Source: Burkholderiales bacterium (lineage in GTDB: Bacteria; Pseudomonadota; Gammaproteobacteria; Burkholderiales; Burkholderiaceae_C). From it: DNA of 8,827 nucleotides. Below are positions 1 through 6,218 of the stretch, one piece after another. The notes below the pieces were generated by a model. The model was not told where the DNA came from. It ran no database searches and saw nothing but the letters and a program-made list of their open reading frames with translations. The position numbers were made by a program, and so were the translations under genes. The first letter of the stretch is position 1, and the number at the start of each line of letters is the position of its first letter. The DNA is taken from NCBI GenBank assembly GCA_028869035.1, contig JAGWTL010000104.1, positions 1 through 8,827 of the forward strand, read 5' to 3'.

Positions 1-404
1 TCGGTTCCCAGCCGCGAGCGGATGGCCACCTGGCTGCTGCGCACGGCGTCGTTCCCCTGCACGTCGTATTCGGGCAGTGCGATCGCAGTGGGCTGGGCCT
101 GGCGCGCCTGTTGCCGCGCCTGCTTCAGGGAAATACGCGTGATCACCAGCACGCACAGAGGCCCCACGACCGGGGCGATGAACGCGAAATTGAAGAGCAG
201 CAGCAGCACGGGCCCGCGCGGGCGGCGCAGATGTTCGGGCATGCCATGCAGGCAGGTGATGGCCACGACGAGGGCAGCCAGGGTGTGCAGGCACAGCAGG
301 GCCACGAGGACGTGCAGGCTGGTCGATTCCGCCAGCGGCGCCAGCAGCTGTTCTACGCTGTCGGGCAGGACGGCCCAGGGCAGGTAGGTCGTGGTGCTGC
401 TCAT
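1..404 (-). CDS. pelE: PelE, inner-membrane Pel biosynthesis protein (partial, C-terminal part beyond left edge)
   Basis: This is the first 134 codons of a frame that stays open to the left edge. The translation starts MSSTTTYLPWAVLPDS. It has two hydrophobic segments at about residues 31-51 and 65-88, joined by a short loop rich in Arg and Pro (HLRRPRGP). A basic, Gln/Ala-rich helix (SLKQARQQARQAQ) follows, and then a more polar stretch. Known PelE has two N-terminal membrane spans followed by a cytoplasmic TPR region and works in the inner-membrane synthase complex with PelD, PelF and PelG. The TPR part would lie outside the window. The ATG at 404-402 overlaps the pelD stop codon (ATGA), which suggests translational coupling. 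Only a weak ribosome site precedes it. The call rests mainly on position directly after pelD and on the two-span topology, because the visible part has no catalytic motif. Confidence 0.85.
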   Translation of the reverse strand, partial: MSSTTTYLPWAVLPDSVEQLLAPLAESTSLHVLVALLCLHTLAALVVAITCLHGMPEHLRRPRGPVLLLLFNFAFIAPVVGPLCVLVITRISLKQARQQARQAQPTAIALPEYDVQGNDAVRSSQVAIRSRLGT

Positions 405-1789
405 GCCGGCGGCGCGCCCAGGGCCTGGATCAGGGCGTCCAGAGGTTCTTCGCTGGCGAAATCGATGGGGCGCAGCTGCACGCCCAGTGTTTCGAGGCCG
501 CCATGGAAGTGCAGATCCAGCCACTGTTCGATGCGCTGGATGAAACCCGCCATGGCGGCCGGGCTGGCCAGCGGCATGAGCACGGCGATGACCGAAGTGT
601 TGCCCACCTCGGTCTGCCAGTAGACGTCGAGCCCGCGTTTGATGCGCAGGAATTCGGTGACGATGGTCCGGCGCAGCTCGCCCTCAAAACGCATGACGAG
701 GATCTGGCTGGCCATGCCGCTTCGGCCCTGCAGGCTGCGCATGCGCGCGAGCTCCTCGGCGAACAGCGCCGGCAGGCCGGGCAGGCGCTGCTGCACGGCG
801 TGCACCTCGGGGCCGCTGCGCACGCAGTCGGCGTAGTAGCCGAGGATGACCGAGAGCATCTGCAGGTTCTCGACGTTGAGCGCGACAAAGGGCATGCGGG
901 TGACGGCCAGCACGCCGATGGGCCGGTCGCTCGCGGCCATCAAGGGCGCGACCACAAGCTGCCGGGTCTCGCGGCTCAGGCTGGTGTCCGCGCTTGCGAT
1001 ATGAGCCAGCTCGCGCTGCTGCAGCGCGAGTCGCAGCAGCGCGTCGTCGGACCGCAGCGTTTCGGGATCACCCAGGTGCCGGATGGCCGCCTCCAGACGG
1101 GGCTCTCCATGGTCGGTGTCGATGGCGTAGAGCGTCGCGGCCTCGATGTTGACGTACTGCGCCAGCAGGTGCAGCAATTCGCCGGCCCCGGGCCAGTCTT
1201 TGCCGGCCGGATCGCCAGCGGGTCCGGTCGAGGCGAGCTGGCGCAGCCGCACCAGCGCGTCGCGCAGCGAGTTGGGGCGCGCGAGCATTTCGTGCTCGAG
1301 CCGGTCGTGCGAAAGGTTGAGCAGCAGATGGCGTTTGGTGATGCGCGAGAGCCGCTCGGCCAGGTAGACGTTGGCCTCGTCCAGGCGTGCGGCGCGGTCG
1401 CGCCAGACATCGCTGAACTCGCCGCACAGCAGCACCAGCAGGGCGCCGGGGAAGAAGTATTCGAGCCCGAACACATCGGGCAGGCGCATGAGGCGGTCGG
1501 CGATGAACCCGCTCAGGATCAGGGGCACGCAGGCCAGCAGGCCGGGCATGACGCCGTAGCGCAGCGCCACCAACGTGGGCGCGAACCAGATCCAGGGAAA
1601 GAGCGTGCGCGTGAGCATCGGGTCCTGCGGCGCGAACAACCAGGCCAGGCTGCAGGCCAGCGCGGGGATCAGCAGGATCTCGATCCACTGGGCGCGCGGG
1701 CCCAGCAGTTCAGGGATGAGCTGGCGCCCCCGCGCGATGCGGTGGCGCAGGGAACTCAGCAGGGAGATCGGGGACGTGGGCGAGGGCAT
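401..1789 (-). CDS. pelD: PelD, inner-membrane cyclic-di-GMP receptor of the Pel synthase
   Basis: The 462-residue product is close to the roughly 455 residues of P. aeruginosa PelD. Four hydrophobic segments lie at about residues 36-53, 64-79, 80-98 and 110-123. A charged helical stalk follows (about 126-170), then a GAF-like domain (about 200-325) and a C-terminal degenerate GGDEF domain (about 350-455). The inhibitory-site motif RxxD is present as R385-G-L-D388 (bases 637-626). The place where GGDEF should stand reads EVGNT (394-398), so cyclase activity is not expected while c-di-GMP binding is. R419 is a candidate for the additional binding arginine known in PelD (R402 in P. aeruginosa, from memory). 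In known systems PelD relays c-di-GMP level to the synthase, giving post-translational control of Pel production. The ATG at 1789 is 36 bases after the pelC stop. An AGGAAG lies about 12 bases upstream, a rather long spacing. The stop overlaps the pelE start. Confidence 0.95.
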   Translation of the reverse strand: MPSPTSPISLLSSLRHRIARGRQLIPELLGPRAQWIEILLIPALACSLAWLFAPQDPMLTRTLFPWIWFAPTLVALRYGVMPGLLACVPLILSGFIADRLMRLPDVFGLEYFFPGALLVLLCGEFSDVWRDRAARLDEANVYLAERLSRITKRHLLLNLSHDRLEHEMLARPNSLRDALVRLRQLASTGPAGDPAGKDWPGAGELLHLLAQYVNIEAATLYAIDTDHGEPRLEAAIRHLGDPETLRSDDALLRLALQQRELAHIASADTSLSRETRQLVVAPLMAASDRPIGVLAVTRMPFVALNVENLQMLSVILGYYADCVRSGPEVHAVQQRLPGLPALFAEELARMRSLQGRSGMASQILVMRFEGELRRTIVTEFLRIKRGLDVYWQTEVGNTSVIAVLMPLASPAAMAGFIQRIEQWLDLHFHGGLETLGVQLRPIDFASEEPLDALIQALGAPPA

Positions 1790-1825
1790 CGTGCGGCAGC
1801 GCTTCCTGGGGCCGATGTGGTGCGA

Positions 1826-2410
1826 TCAGGAGTCGCGCCGTACGGCGTCCTGCGGCGCGGCGGTGCCCGCCGATCCGACGAGTTTCAGGCCCCCGACCAG
1901 TTGGCCGACCAGCTTGAGCGCCACCGAGGATACGCCCTCGCGCAGCCAGCCGCTGCGCGAGCCCGAGGCGCTCCAGACCACCCGGCCGCTGCCCAGGTCG
2001 ATCACGCGCAGGGTCAGGCCGACGACCGGGTCGCCGTCCAGGCCCACCTTGTAGCGCCATTCTTCGACGCTGCCCGTGATGGCGTAGCGCGCGCCCTGGG
2101 CGCGGGCCCACTGCAAGGCCTCGTCGGCCTGCTTGCGCTCGGCCGGTTCGAACAGGCTGTCGCGCGCCAGCGTGGCCGGGTAACGCTGCAGCTCCTGCAC
2201 GCCGCGCGCGCGCAGGTGGTGTTCGACCAGCGCTTCGGCCGACAGGGCGGCCTGCGGGGTCTCGGTGTTGTTGACGATGGGCAGCAGGACCCAGGAGGCC
2301 TTGCTGTCGAGCGTGGGGCCCCCCACGATGGAACTGGTGCCCGCGCAGCCGGACAGCAGCGCGGCAAGCAGACCCAGCCACAGGAGATGGTGCAGTTTCA
2401 TGGTTTTCAT
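1826..2410 (-). CDS. pelC: PelC, outer-membrane lipoprotein of the Pel export complex
   Basis: The product is 194 residues from the chosen start. It opens with a classic lipoprotein signal: basic MKTMK, a hydrophobic core, then the lipobox LSGC with Cys22 as the lipidated residue. Ala follows the Cys, with no Asp at +2, consistent with outer-membrane sorting. The body has alternating strand-like segments (SWVLLPIVNNT, RYAITGSVEEW, GLTLRVIDLGSGRVVW) like the small periplasmic PelC/CsgG-type fold. In P. aeruginosa, PelC (about 172 residues) forms a dodecameric ring on the periplasmic side of the outer membrane that funnels polymer to PelB. Three in-frame ATGs occur at 2416, 2410 and 2401. The second is preferred because the weak SD-like AGAAG at 2423-2419 sits 8 bases before it but only 2 before the first. 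The third would leave a shorter n-region (MKLHH). The C-terminal tail of about 20 residues is polar and looks disordered. Confidence 0.92.
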   Translation of the reverse strand: MKTMKLHHLLWLGLLAALLSGCAGTSSIVGGPTLDSKASWVLLPIVNNTETPQAALSAEALVEHHLRARGVQELQRYPATLARDSLFEPAERKQADEALQWARAQGARYAITGSVEEWRYKVGLDGDPVVGLTLRVIDLGSGRVVWSASGSRSGWLREGVSSVALKLVGQLVGGLKLVGSAGTAAPQDAVRRDS

Positions 2411-2418
2411 GGTCATGG

Positions 2419-2423
2419 CTTCT
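2419..2423 (-). promoter_or_regulatory. Weak ribosome binding site of pelC
   Basis: On the minus strand AGAAG lies 8 bases before the ATG at 2410 and only 2 bases before the ATG at 2416. Spacing therefore favours 2410 as the pelC start. The site overlaps the pelB-C stop codon (TAG at 2424-2422), so ribosomes finishing pelB-C would already be at the pelC start. It matches the consensus AGGAGG only partly. Confidence 0.4.
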
Positions 2424-5328
2424 AGAAATAAAGTCGGTAACGAAGAGAAATCGTGCGCGTGGAGGATCCGCCCGGGATGTTGCCTGCACTGGCCCGCCAT
2501 TGCAATGCCAGCTGGTCGGCGCCGATCACCGCGCCGGCCAGGCCCAGCGCGCTCTCGTAGCCCGTGCCGACGACGGAGTTGTTGAGCAGACAGACGTCGG
2601 CATAGGGCCGCCAGGCGCGGCTGTAGCCATTCTGCAGGCTCTGTCCGCCCAGGTTGTCGCCGCCGCTCAGGCAGGCGCCCAGGGTGGCGCTGTCCTGCGG
2701 GATGAAGTAGCCGACCGGATCGAGCGTGCCGGCGGTGATGGCATCCTGCAGGCCGCTGGAGAGGCGCGACAGGCTGGCCGCGGAAAGGCTGCCGTCACGT
2801 GTGTAGCTCTGGTTCTGCCAGTACAGGCGCAGGCGCCAGTCCGGGTATTCGCTGCGCAGGCGGTAGCCGGCTTCGAGATGGGTGGCCAGACCGCGACTGA
2901 GGTAGTCCTCGTACTGGGTGTAGAAACGGCTTTGCCGTCCGCTGGCGCGGAGATAGAGGGCGCGGTCGAGCGCGTAGGTCGCGCCGGCCGAGAGGCTGTC
3001 CGCGTAACCGGCGGTGCGCAGCGGCAGGCTGTTGAGCGCCTCACCCTTGGACACGGCTTCGAACTCGTAGCTGAGGCGTGGTGTCCAGAGACCGTAGTGC
3101 TGCAGGCGCAGGCCCTGCACGTCGGCCATGGCCGCGCGGTGGGTCAGCGTCAGGCGGGTTTCCTGCTGCAGGGTCTTCCAGCGCAGCTCGGCGTTGTTCA
3201 GCCGGTCGCTGCCGGACAGCAGGCTGCCCAGGTCCGTGTCGGAGGTGCTTTGCCGGATCTGCGTCCAGCCCAGCAGCAGTTGCAGGCGCGCGTTGAGCGT
3301 GAGCCGCGCGCCGAACTCCAGGCCCTGGCGTTTGACCAGATCGAAGTCGTCGCTGAAGACGCGGGTCTCCACGTAATGCGCCTGCCCGACGGCGTTCTGG
3401 CGGAAGCGGTCGTGCAGGATCTCGCCCTCGTCCTCGCGTTCCATGTCCAGGAAGGCGGTGCTCACGGCCAGCGAGCTGCGGCCTGTCATCAGGGCCGACT
3501 CCACGCGGCTGACCGAGGGCAGGGGGCGATCGGGTGCGTCGAGCAGGGCATCGACGGCCACACGGTCGTTGCGCATCAGGGCGATCTGGTTGGCGGTGGG
3601 CGCGGGCAGGGGGCGACCCAGGCGCAGATAACGCTCCCAGGCCCAGCGGCGTGCGCTTTCGGGCTGTTCGCGCGCCAGCGTCCAGGCCAGGACCAGTTCG
3701 TCGCCGGCCTGGCGGTCCGCAGCGGGCTCCAGGCCGCGCAGTTCTTCCAGGGTCTGGCGCATGAAGCGCAGGCTGGGGTCGCCCGGATGCTGGCGCAGCC
3801 ACGATTGCAGCCAGAGCCGGAACTCGGGTCGCTGCTTCCAGGCCTGCGCATCGGCCTGGGCCTTGCGCAGGGTTTCCATGCGCTGCCAGGCCTGCTGGCG
3901 CATGCGCAGCGCCTGGGCATGGCGTTGCTGCTGTTCGAGCACGTCGGCGTAAGCGGAGAGCAGCAGCGGATCATCGGGCGTGCGGGCCAGGGCCTTGCGG
4001 TACCAGGCGCCAGACCGGCGGGCCTGGCCGAGCAGCTGGTGGCCGGCCGCATAGGCGGGCCAGAGCAGAGCCGTGCCACGGGCCTGTTCGTCGTAACGCG
4101 TGAGCATCTGGCGCAGCTCGCGCTGCCAGCCGGCGTCGATGAGGAACCACAACAGGGTCAGCACGGTGCCTTCGTCGCGTGGCCCGAGCTGCAGCGCCTT
4201 GCGCAGATCGGACCAGGCGGCCGCGGGTTGCTGCTGCCGCTGGCGGTACTGTGCGCGGCCGAGCAGGAAAGCGATCTGCCCTTCCGCCCGGGTGCGGGCC
4301 CGGTCATCGAGGCTGTCGTAAATGCGCCCCTGGGCCCGGAGATCGCCAAGATTGGCATAGATCTCGAGGGCTTGCTGCAAATGGTCCAGGCTGTCAAAGC
4401 GCTGCCAGGCCTGCAAAGCCAGTTCGGCAGCGTGGCGCGGCTGCTGCGGACGGACGAGATAGATCAGACGCGTCCAGTCGCCGAGCCCGGACTGGCGGGC
4501 TCCGATGCCCAGTGTGTAGGCCTGCGTCGCCGTCGGGTAGTCACCCGCTTCCCAGGCCACCTGGCCCAGCAGGCGCCAGAACTCCTGCTCCTGCCTGGGC
4601 ACGCGTGCCGCGTTCGCGCGCATCAGGGTGAGCGCGTCCTCGATGCGGTCGCGACGCAGATGGAGGAAGGTGGCGCGCAGCAGGGCGTCGGTGGACAGAG
4701 GCTCGCCTCGCACGCGCTCCTGGTACAAGGCCAGCGCGCGCTGGTCATCGCCCGCGTTCTCCGCCAGTCGGGCCGCATGCTCGAGCAGCCGGATCTGGCC
4801 GAGCGCGCGGTACTGCTCCTCGAAAAAGACCGAACCGCGCAGGGGCTCGGAGGAGTTTTCGAATTGCCAGTAGATGTCGTCCCACTGGGCCGGCGTGAGA
4901 CGGCCGCGGCGCGCCAGCCAGGTCCATAGCGGCAGCGCGTCGGAGGGTTTGTCCAGTGAGGGCGCCAGGCGTGTCAGGGCGGCGAGCGTGGCGTCCGAGT
5001 GGTCTCCCATCTCGAACAGGGCGCGCCACTGTTCGGCTGCGACGTCGGTGTAACCCAGCCACTCGGCGACCTGCGCGAGCCGGCGGCGCCAGTCCCTGTC
5101 CCGCGGCAGGGACAACACGGCCTTGCGAGCGACGCGCATGGCATCTTCCAGCCGGCCTGTGCCGATGAAGACCTGGTAGGCCAGCGTGTAATCGGCAGCG
5201 TCGAAGCGGCGCAGCGGAACCTCAGCTGCATTGGCAGGCAGGACTGGCGGTGGCGCGGTGCTCTGCGCCTGCGCCAGGCCGGCGCCCAGGCAGAACAGGG
5301 GCCGCAGGACGTAGCGGAACCGTTTCAT
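2422..5328 (-). CDS. pelB: PelB C-terminal half: secreted TPR scaffold plus outer-membrane beta-barrel exporter
   Basis: The 968-residue product has its own Sec signal peptide: MKRFRYVLR, then a hydrophobic core with probable cleavage after Ala21 (LAQA/QS). Residues about 45-600 are alpha-helical with TPR-like pairs, for example around 50-75, 185-210, 225-275 and 430-480. From about residue 640 to the end the sequence switches to alternating beta-strands with aromatic girdles (VETRVFSDDFDL, RLSYEFEAVS, LYLRASGRQSRFY, WRLRLYWQNQS). It finishes in SLRYRLYF, a terminal Phe typical of BAM-assembled barrels. This matches the TPR plus barrel part of P. aeruginosa PelB (about 1193 residues), the outer-membrane export pore for Pel. 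The N-terminal membrane anchor of PelB is absent here and lies in the preceding gene, with which it shares an ATGA overlap. The mature part has only two cysteines, Cys886 and Cys913, in one presumed loop. The pelC reading frame begins about 11 bases after the stop. Confidence 0.92.
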   Translation of the reverse strand: MKRFRYVLRPLFCLGAGLAQAQSTAPPPVLPANAAEVPLRRFDAADYTLAYQVFIGTGRLEDAMRVARKAVLSLPRDRDWRRRLAQVAEWLGYTDVAAEQWRALFEMGDHSDATLAALTRLAPSLDKPSDALPLWTWLARRGRLTPAQWDDIYWQFENSSEPLRGSVFFEEQYRALGQIRLLEHAARLAENAGDDQRALALYQERVRGEPLSTDALLRATFLHLRRDRIEDALTLMRANAARVPRQEQEFWRLLGQVAWEAGDYPTATQAYTLGIGARQSGLGDWTRLIYLVRPQQPRHAAELALQAWQRFDSLDHLQQALEIYANLGDLRAQGRIYDSLDDRARTRAEGQIAFLLGRAQYRQRQQQPAAAWSDLRKALQLGPRDEGTVLTLLWFLIDAGWQRELRQMLTRYDEQARGTALLWPAYAAGHQLLGQARRSGAWYRKALARTPDDPLLLSAYADVLEQQQRHAQALRMRQQAWQRMETLRKAQADAQAWKQRPEFRLWLQSWLRQHPGDPSLRFMRQTLEELRGLEPAADRQAGDELVLAWTLAREQPESARRWAWERYLRLGRPLPAPTANQIALMRNDRVAVDALLDAPDRPLPSVSRVESALMTGRSSLAVSTAFLDMEREDEGEILHDRFRQNAVGQAHYVETRVFSDDFDLVKRQGLEFGARLTLNARLQLLLGWTQIRQSTSDTDLGSLLSGSDRLNNAELRWKTLQQETRLTLTHRAAMADVQGLRLQHYGLWTPRLSYEFEAVSKGEALNSLPLRTAGYADSLSAGATYALDRALYLRASGRQSRFYTQYEDYLSRGLATHLEAGYRLRSEYPDWRLRLYWQNQSYTRDGSLSAASLSRLSSGLQDAITAGTLDPVGYFIPQDSATLGACLSGGDNLGGQSLQNGYSRAWRPYADVCLLNNSVVGTGYESALGLAGAVIGADQLALQWRASAGNIPGGSSTRTISLRYRLYF

Positions 5329-6218
5329 CGCGCGGCTTTCTCCCGCCAGGGATCGCGGTACACCAGCAGCCGGGCGTAGTATGCGGCGCGTTCGGGCTGG
5401 CCGCAGGCCAGCGCCAGCCGCACCATGTAGCGCACGGTCGCGAGGTCGGTGGCGAGCGACCCGATCTGCTCTTCGGCCGTGTGCAGGGCCAGGGCATGGA
5501 AGCCGCCGGCGAGCAGCGCGTCGAGGCCGAGCTGGAAACGCCGGCGAGCCTGGGCCCGGTCGGTGCTCGCCGTCTGTGCGGCCAGGAAGAAGCGGGAGGC
5601 CAGCCGGTATTCCTGGCGGGCCTGCGCCTTGTGGCCCAGGTCCTCGAGCGCATCGGCCGAGAGGGTCCTCAGCAGAGGCAGCAGCAGGCGCTCGCCCAGC
5701 GCCGGCAGGTCGAGCCGGAAGGCCAGCGAGGCATAACCCTGGGCCAGTGTTGCCGGCAGCGGCGTGTCCGGCAGGTCGTTCAGGGCCTCCTGCAAGCGTG
5801 CGCGCAGCGCTGCGCGCACGGCTGGGGAGGGGGCGTCGCGCAACTGTCCTTCGAAGGCCTTGATCTGCAGCTCGCGTGCGAGCTGGCGCTGGCGCGGGTC
5901 GTTGCTGCGGGTGTAGTCGCGCACGAGGTTCTCGAGCCCGCGCGGCTCCATGTCCTGCACGTGGTGGCGGGTCAGCAGCAGCTTGGCGTCGGCGTTGCGG
6001 GTGTCGGCGCGCAGGAGGTTCTGCACATAGGACAGCGAGAGCTCGTCCAGCGGCTCCTGGGCGTACAGGCGCTGCACCAGGGCACGACGCGGGTAGACGA
6101 GATAGAACAGGGTCAGCACCACGAGCACGATGACCAGCAACTGCCAGCCGCTGGTCAGGTGCTCACGGGGAATGTCCCCGTCAACGCTGGCATATCGCTT
6201 CGAGCGGGCGGGCAGCAT
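5325..6218 (-). CDS. pelB: PelB N-terminal part: inner-membrane-anchored periplasmic TPR protein, separate gene
   Basis: The product is 297 residues. A short N-terminal region (MLPARSKRYASVDGDIP) precedes one hydrophobic span at about residues 25-42 (WQLLVIVLVVLTLFYLVY), followed by PRRALVQRLYAQEPLDELS and all-helical sequence to the end. The last third reads like TPR units (HALALHTAEEQIGSLATD, GQPERAAYYARLLVYRDPW). This resembles the start of full-length PelB, which has an N-terminal membrane anchor followed by TPRs, but it stops before the long TPR scaffold and the barrel. Its TGA overlaps the ATG of the barrel-bearing gene. The ATG at 6218 lies 38 bases inside the 3' end of pelA and has no clear ribosome site. 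The only other upstream in-frame start candidate seen is TTG at 6284, and downstream the next is a TTG inside the membrane span, so 6218 is the best choice. Reinitiation after pelA may drive translation. An alternative name would be a TPR-domain protein of the Pel operon. Confidence 0.83.
   Translation of the reverse strand: MLPARSKRYASVDGDIPREHLTSGWQLLVIVLVVLTLFYLVYPRRALVQRLYAQEPLDELSLSYVQNLLRADTRNADAKLLLTRHHVQDMEPRGLENLVRDYTRSNDPRQRQLARELQIKAFEGQLRDAPSPAVRAALRARLQEALNDLPDTPLPATLAQGYASLAFRLDLPALGERLLLPLLRTLSADALEDLGHKAQARQEYRLASRFFLAAQTASTDRAQARRRFQLGLDALLAGGFHALALHTAEEQIGSLATDLATVRYMVRLALACGQPERAAYYARLLVYRDPWREKAAR
5339..5344 (-). promoter_or_regulatory. Ribosome binding site of the PelB C-terminal gene
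   Basis: On the minus strand GGGAGA ends 10 bases before the ATG at 5328. It lies inside the last codons of the PelB N-terminal gene. A recognisable site here supports the second gene being translated from its own start, rather than being the far side of a frameshift error. Confidence 0.5.
5797..5820. repeat. Perfect 24-base palindrome inside pelB-N
   Basis: CGTGCGCGCAGC is followed directly by its exact reverse complement GCTGCGCGCACG with no spacer. It is entirely coding, within codons for an Ala/Arg/Leu-rich helix (VRAALRAR). The symmetry stops sharply on both sides. It may be a by-product of repeated Ala-Arg codons, or it may form a strong mRNA stem or cruciform. No function can be assigned from sequence. 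Confidence 0.6.
6165..6181 (-). repeat. GC-rich hairpin at the pelA stop codon
   Basis: The minus strand carries a 7-base stem, ACGGGGA and TCCCCGT, around a 3-base loop (CAT). The first base of the stem is the last base of the pelA TGA stop. The structure lies within the early codons of pelB-N. It lacks the U-run of an intrinsic terminator, so read-through into pelB is expected. It could affect ribosome reinitiation or mRNA stability at the junction. Confidence 0.4.

Noticed and set aside
503..2425. A 640-codon open frame on the plus strand opposite pelD and pelC
   Set aside because: It is a shadow of pelD and pelC. It spans two genes, has no domain and shows the same Ala/Gln/Arg-rich composition.
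1826..2500. Longer pelC starting at 2500
   Set aside because: That start would put 28 residues before the lipoprotein signal and overlap the last strands of PelB by about 80 bases. The ATGs just before the signal peptide fit far better.
2500..4929. An 809-codon open frame on the plus strand opposite the PelB barrel gene
   Set aside because: It is antisense to a clear signal-peptide/TPR/barrel protein. The product is low-complexity, rich in Gln, Ala, Gly and Arg with no recognisable domain, as expected from the complement of GC-biased codons.
5092..5113. 7-base inverted repeat GTCCCTG / CAGGGAC with an 8-base loop in pelB-C
   Set aside because: It is a short stem within coding sequence, with no positional link to a start, stop or gene junction.
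6165..6181. Intrinsic terminator between pelA and pelB
   Set aside because: The stem has no following run of T on the coding strand and lies in coding sequence of an operon that continues downstream.
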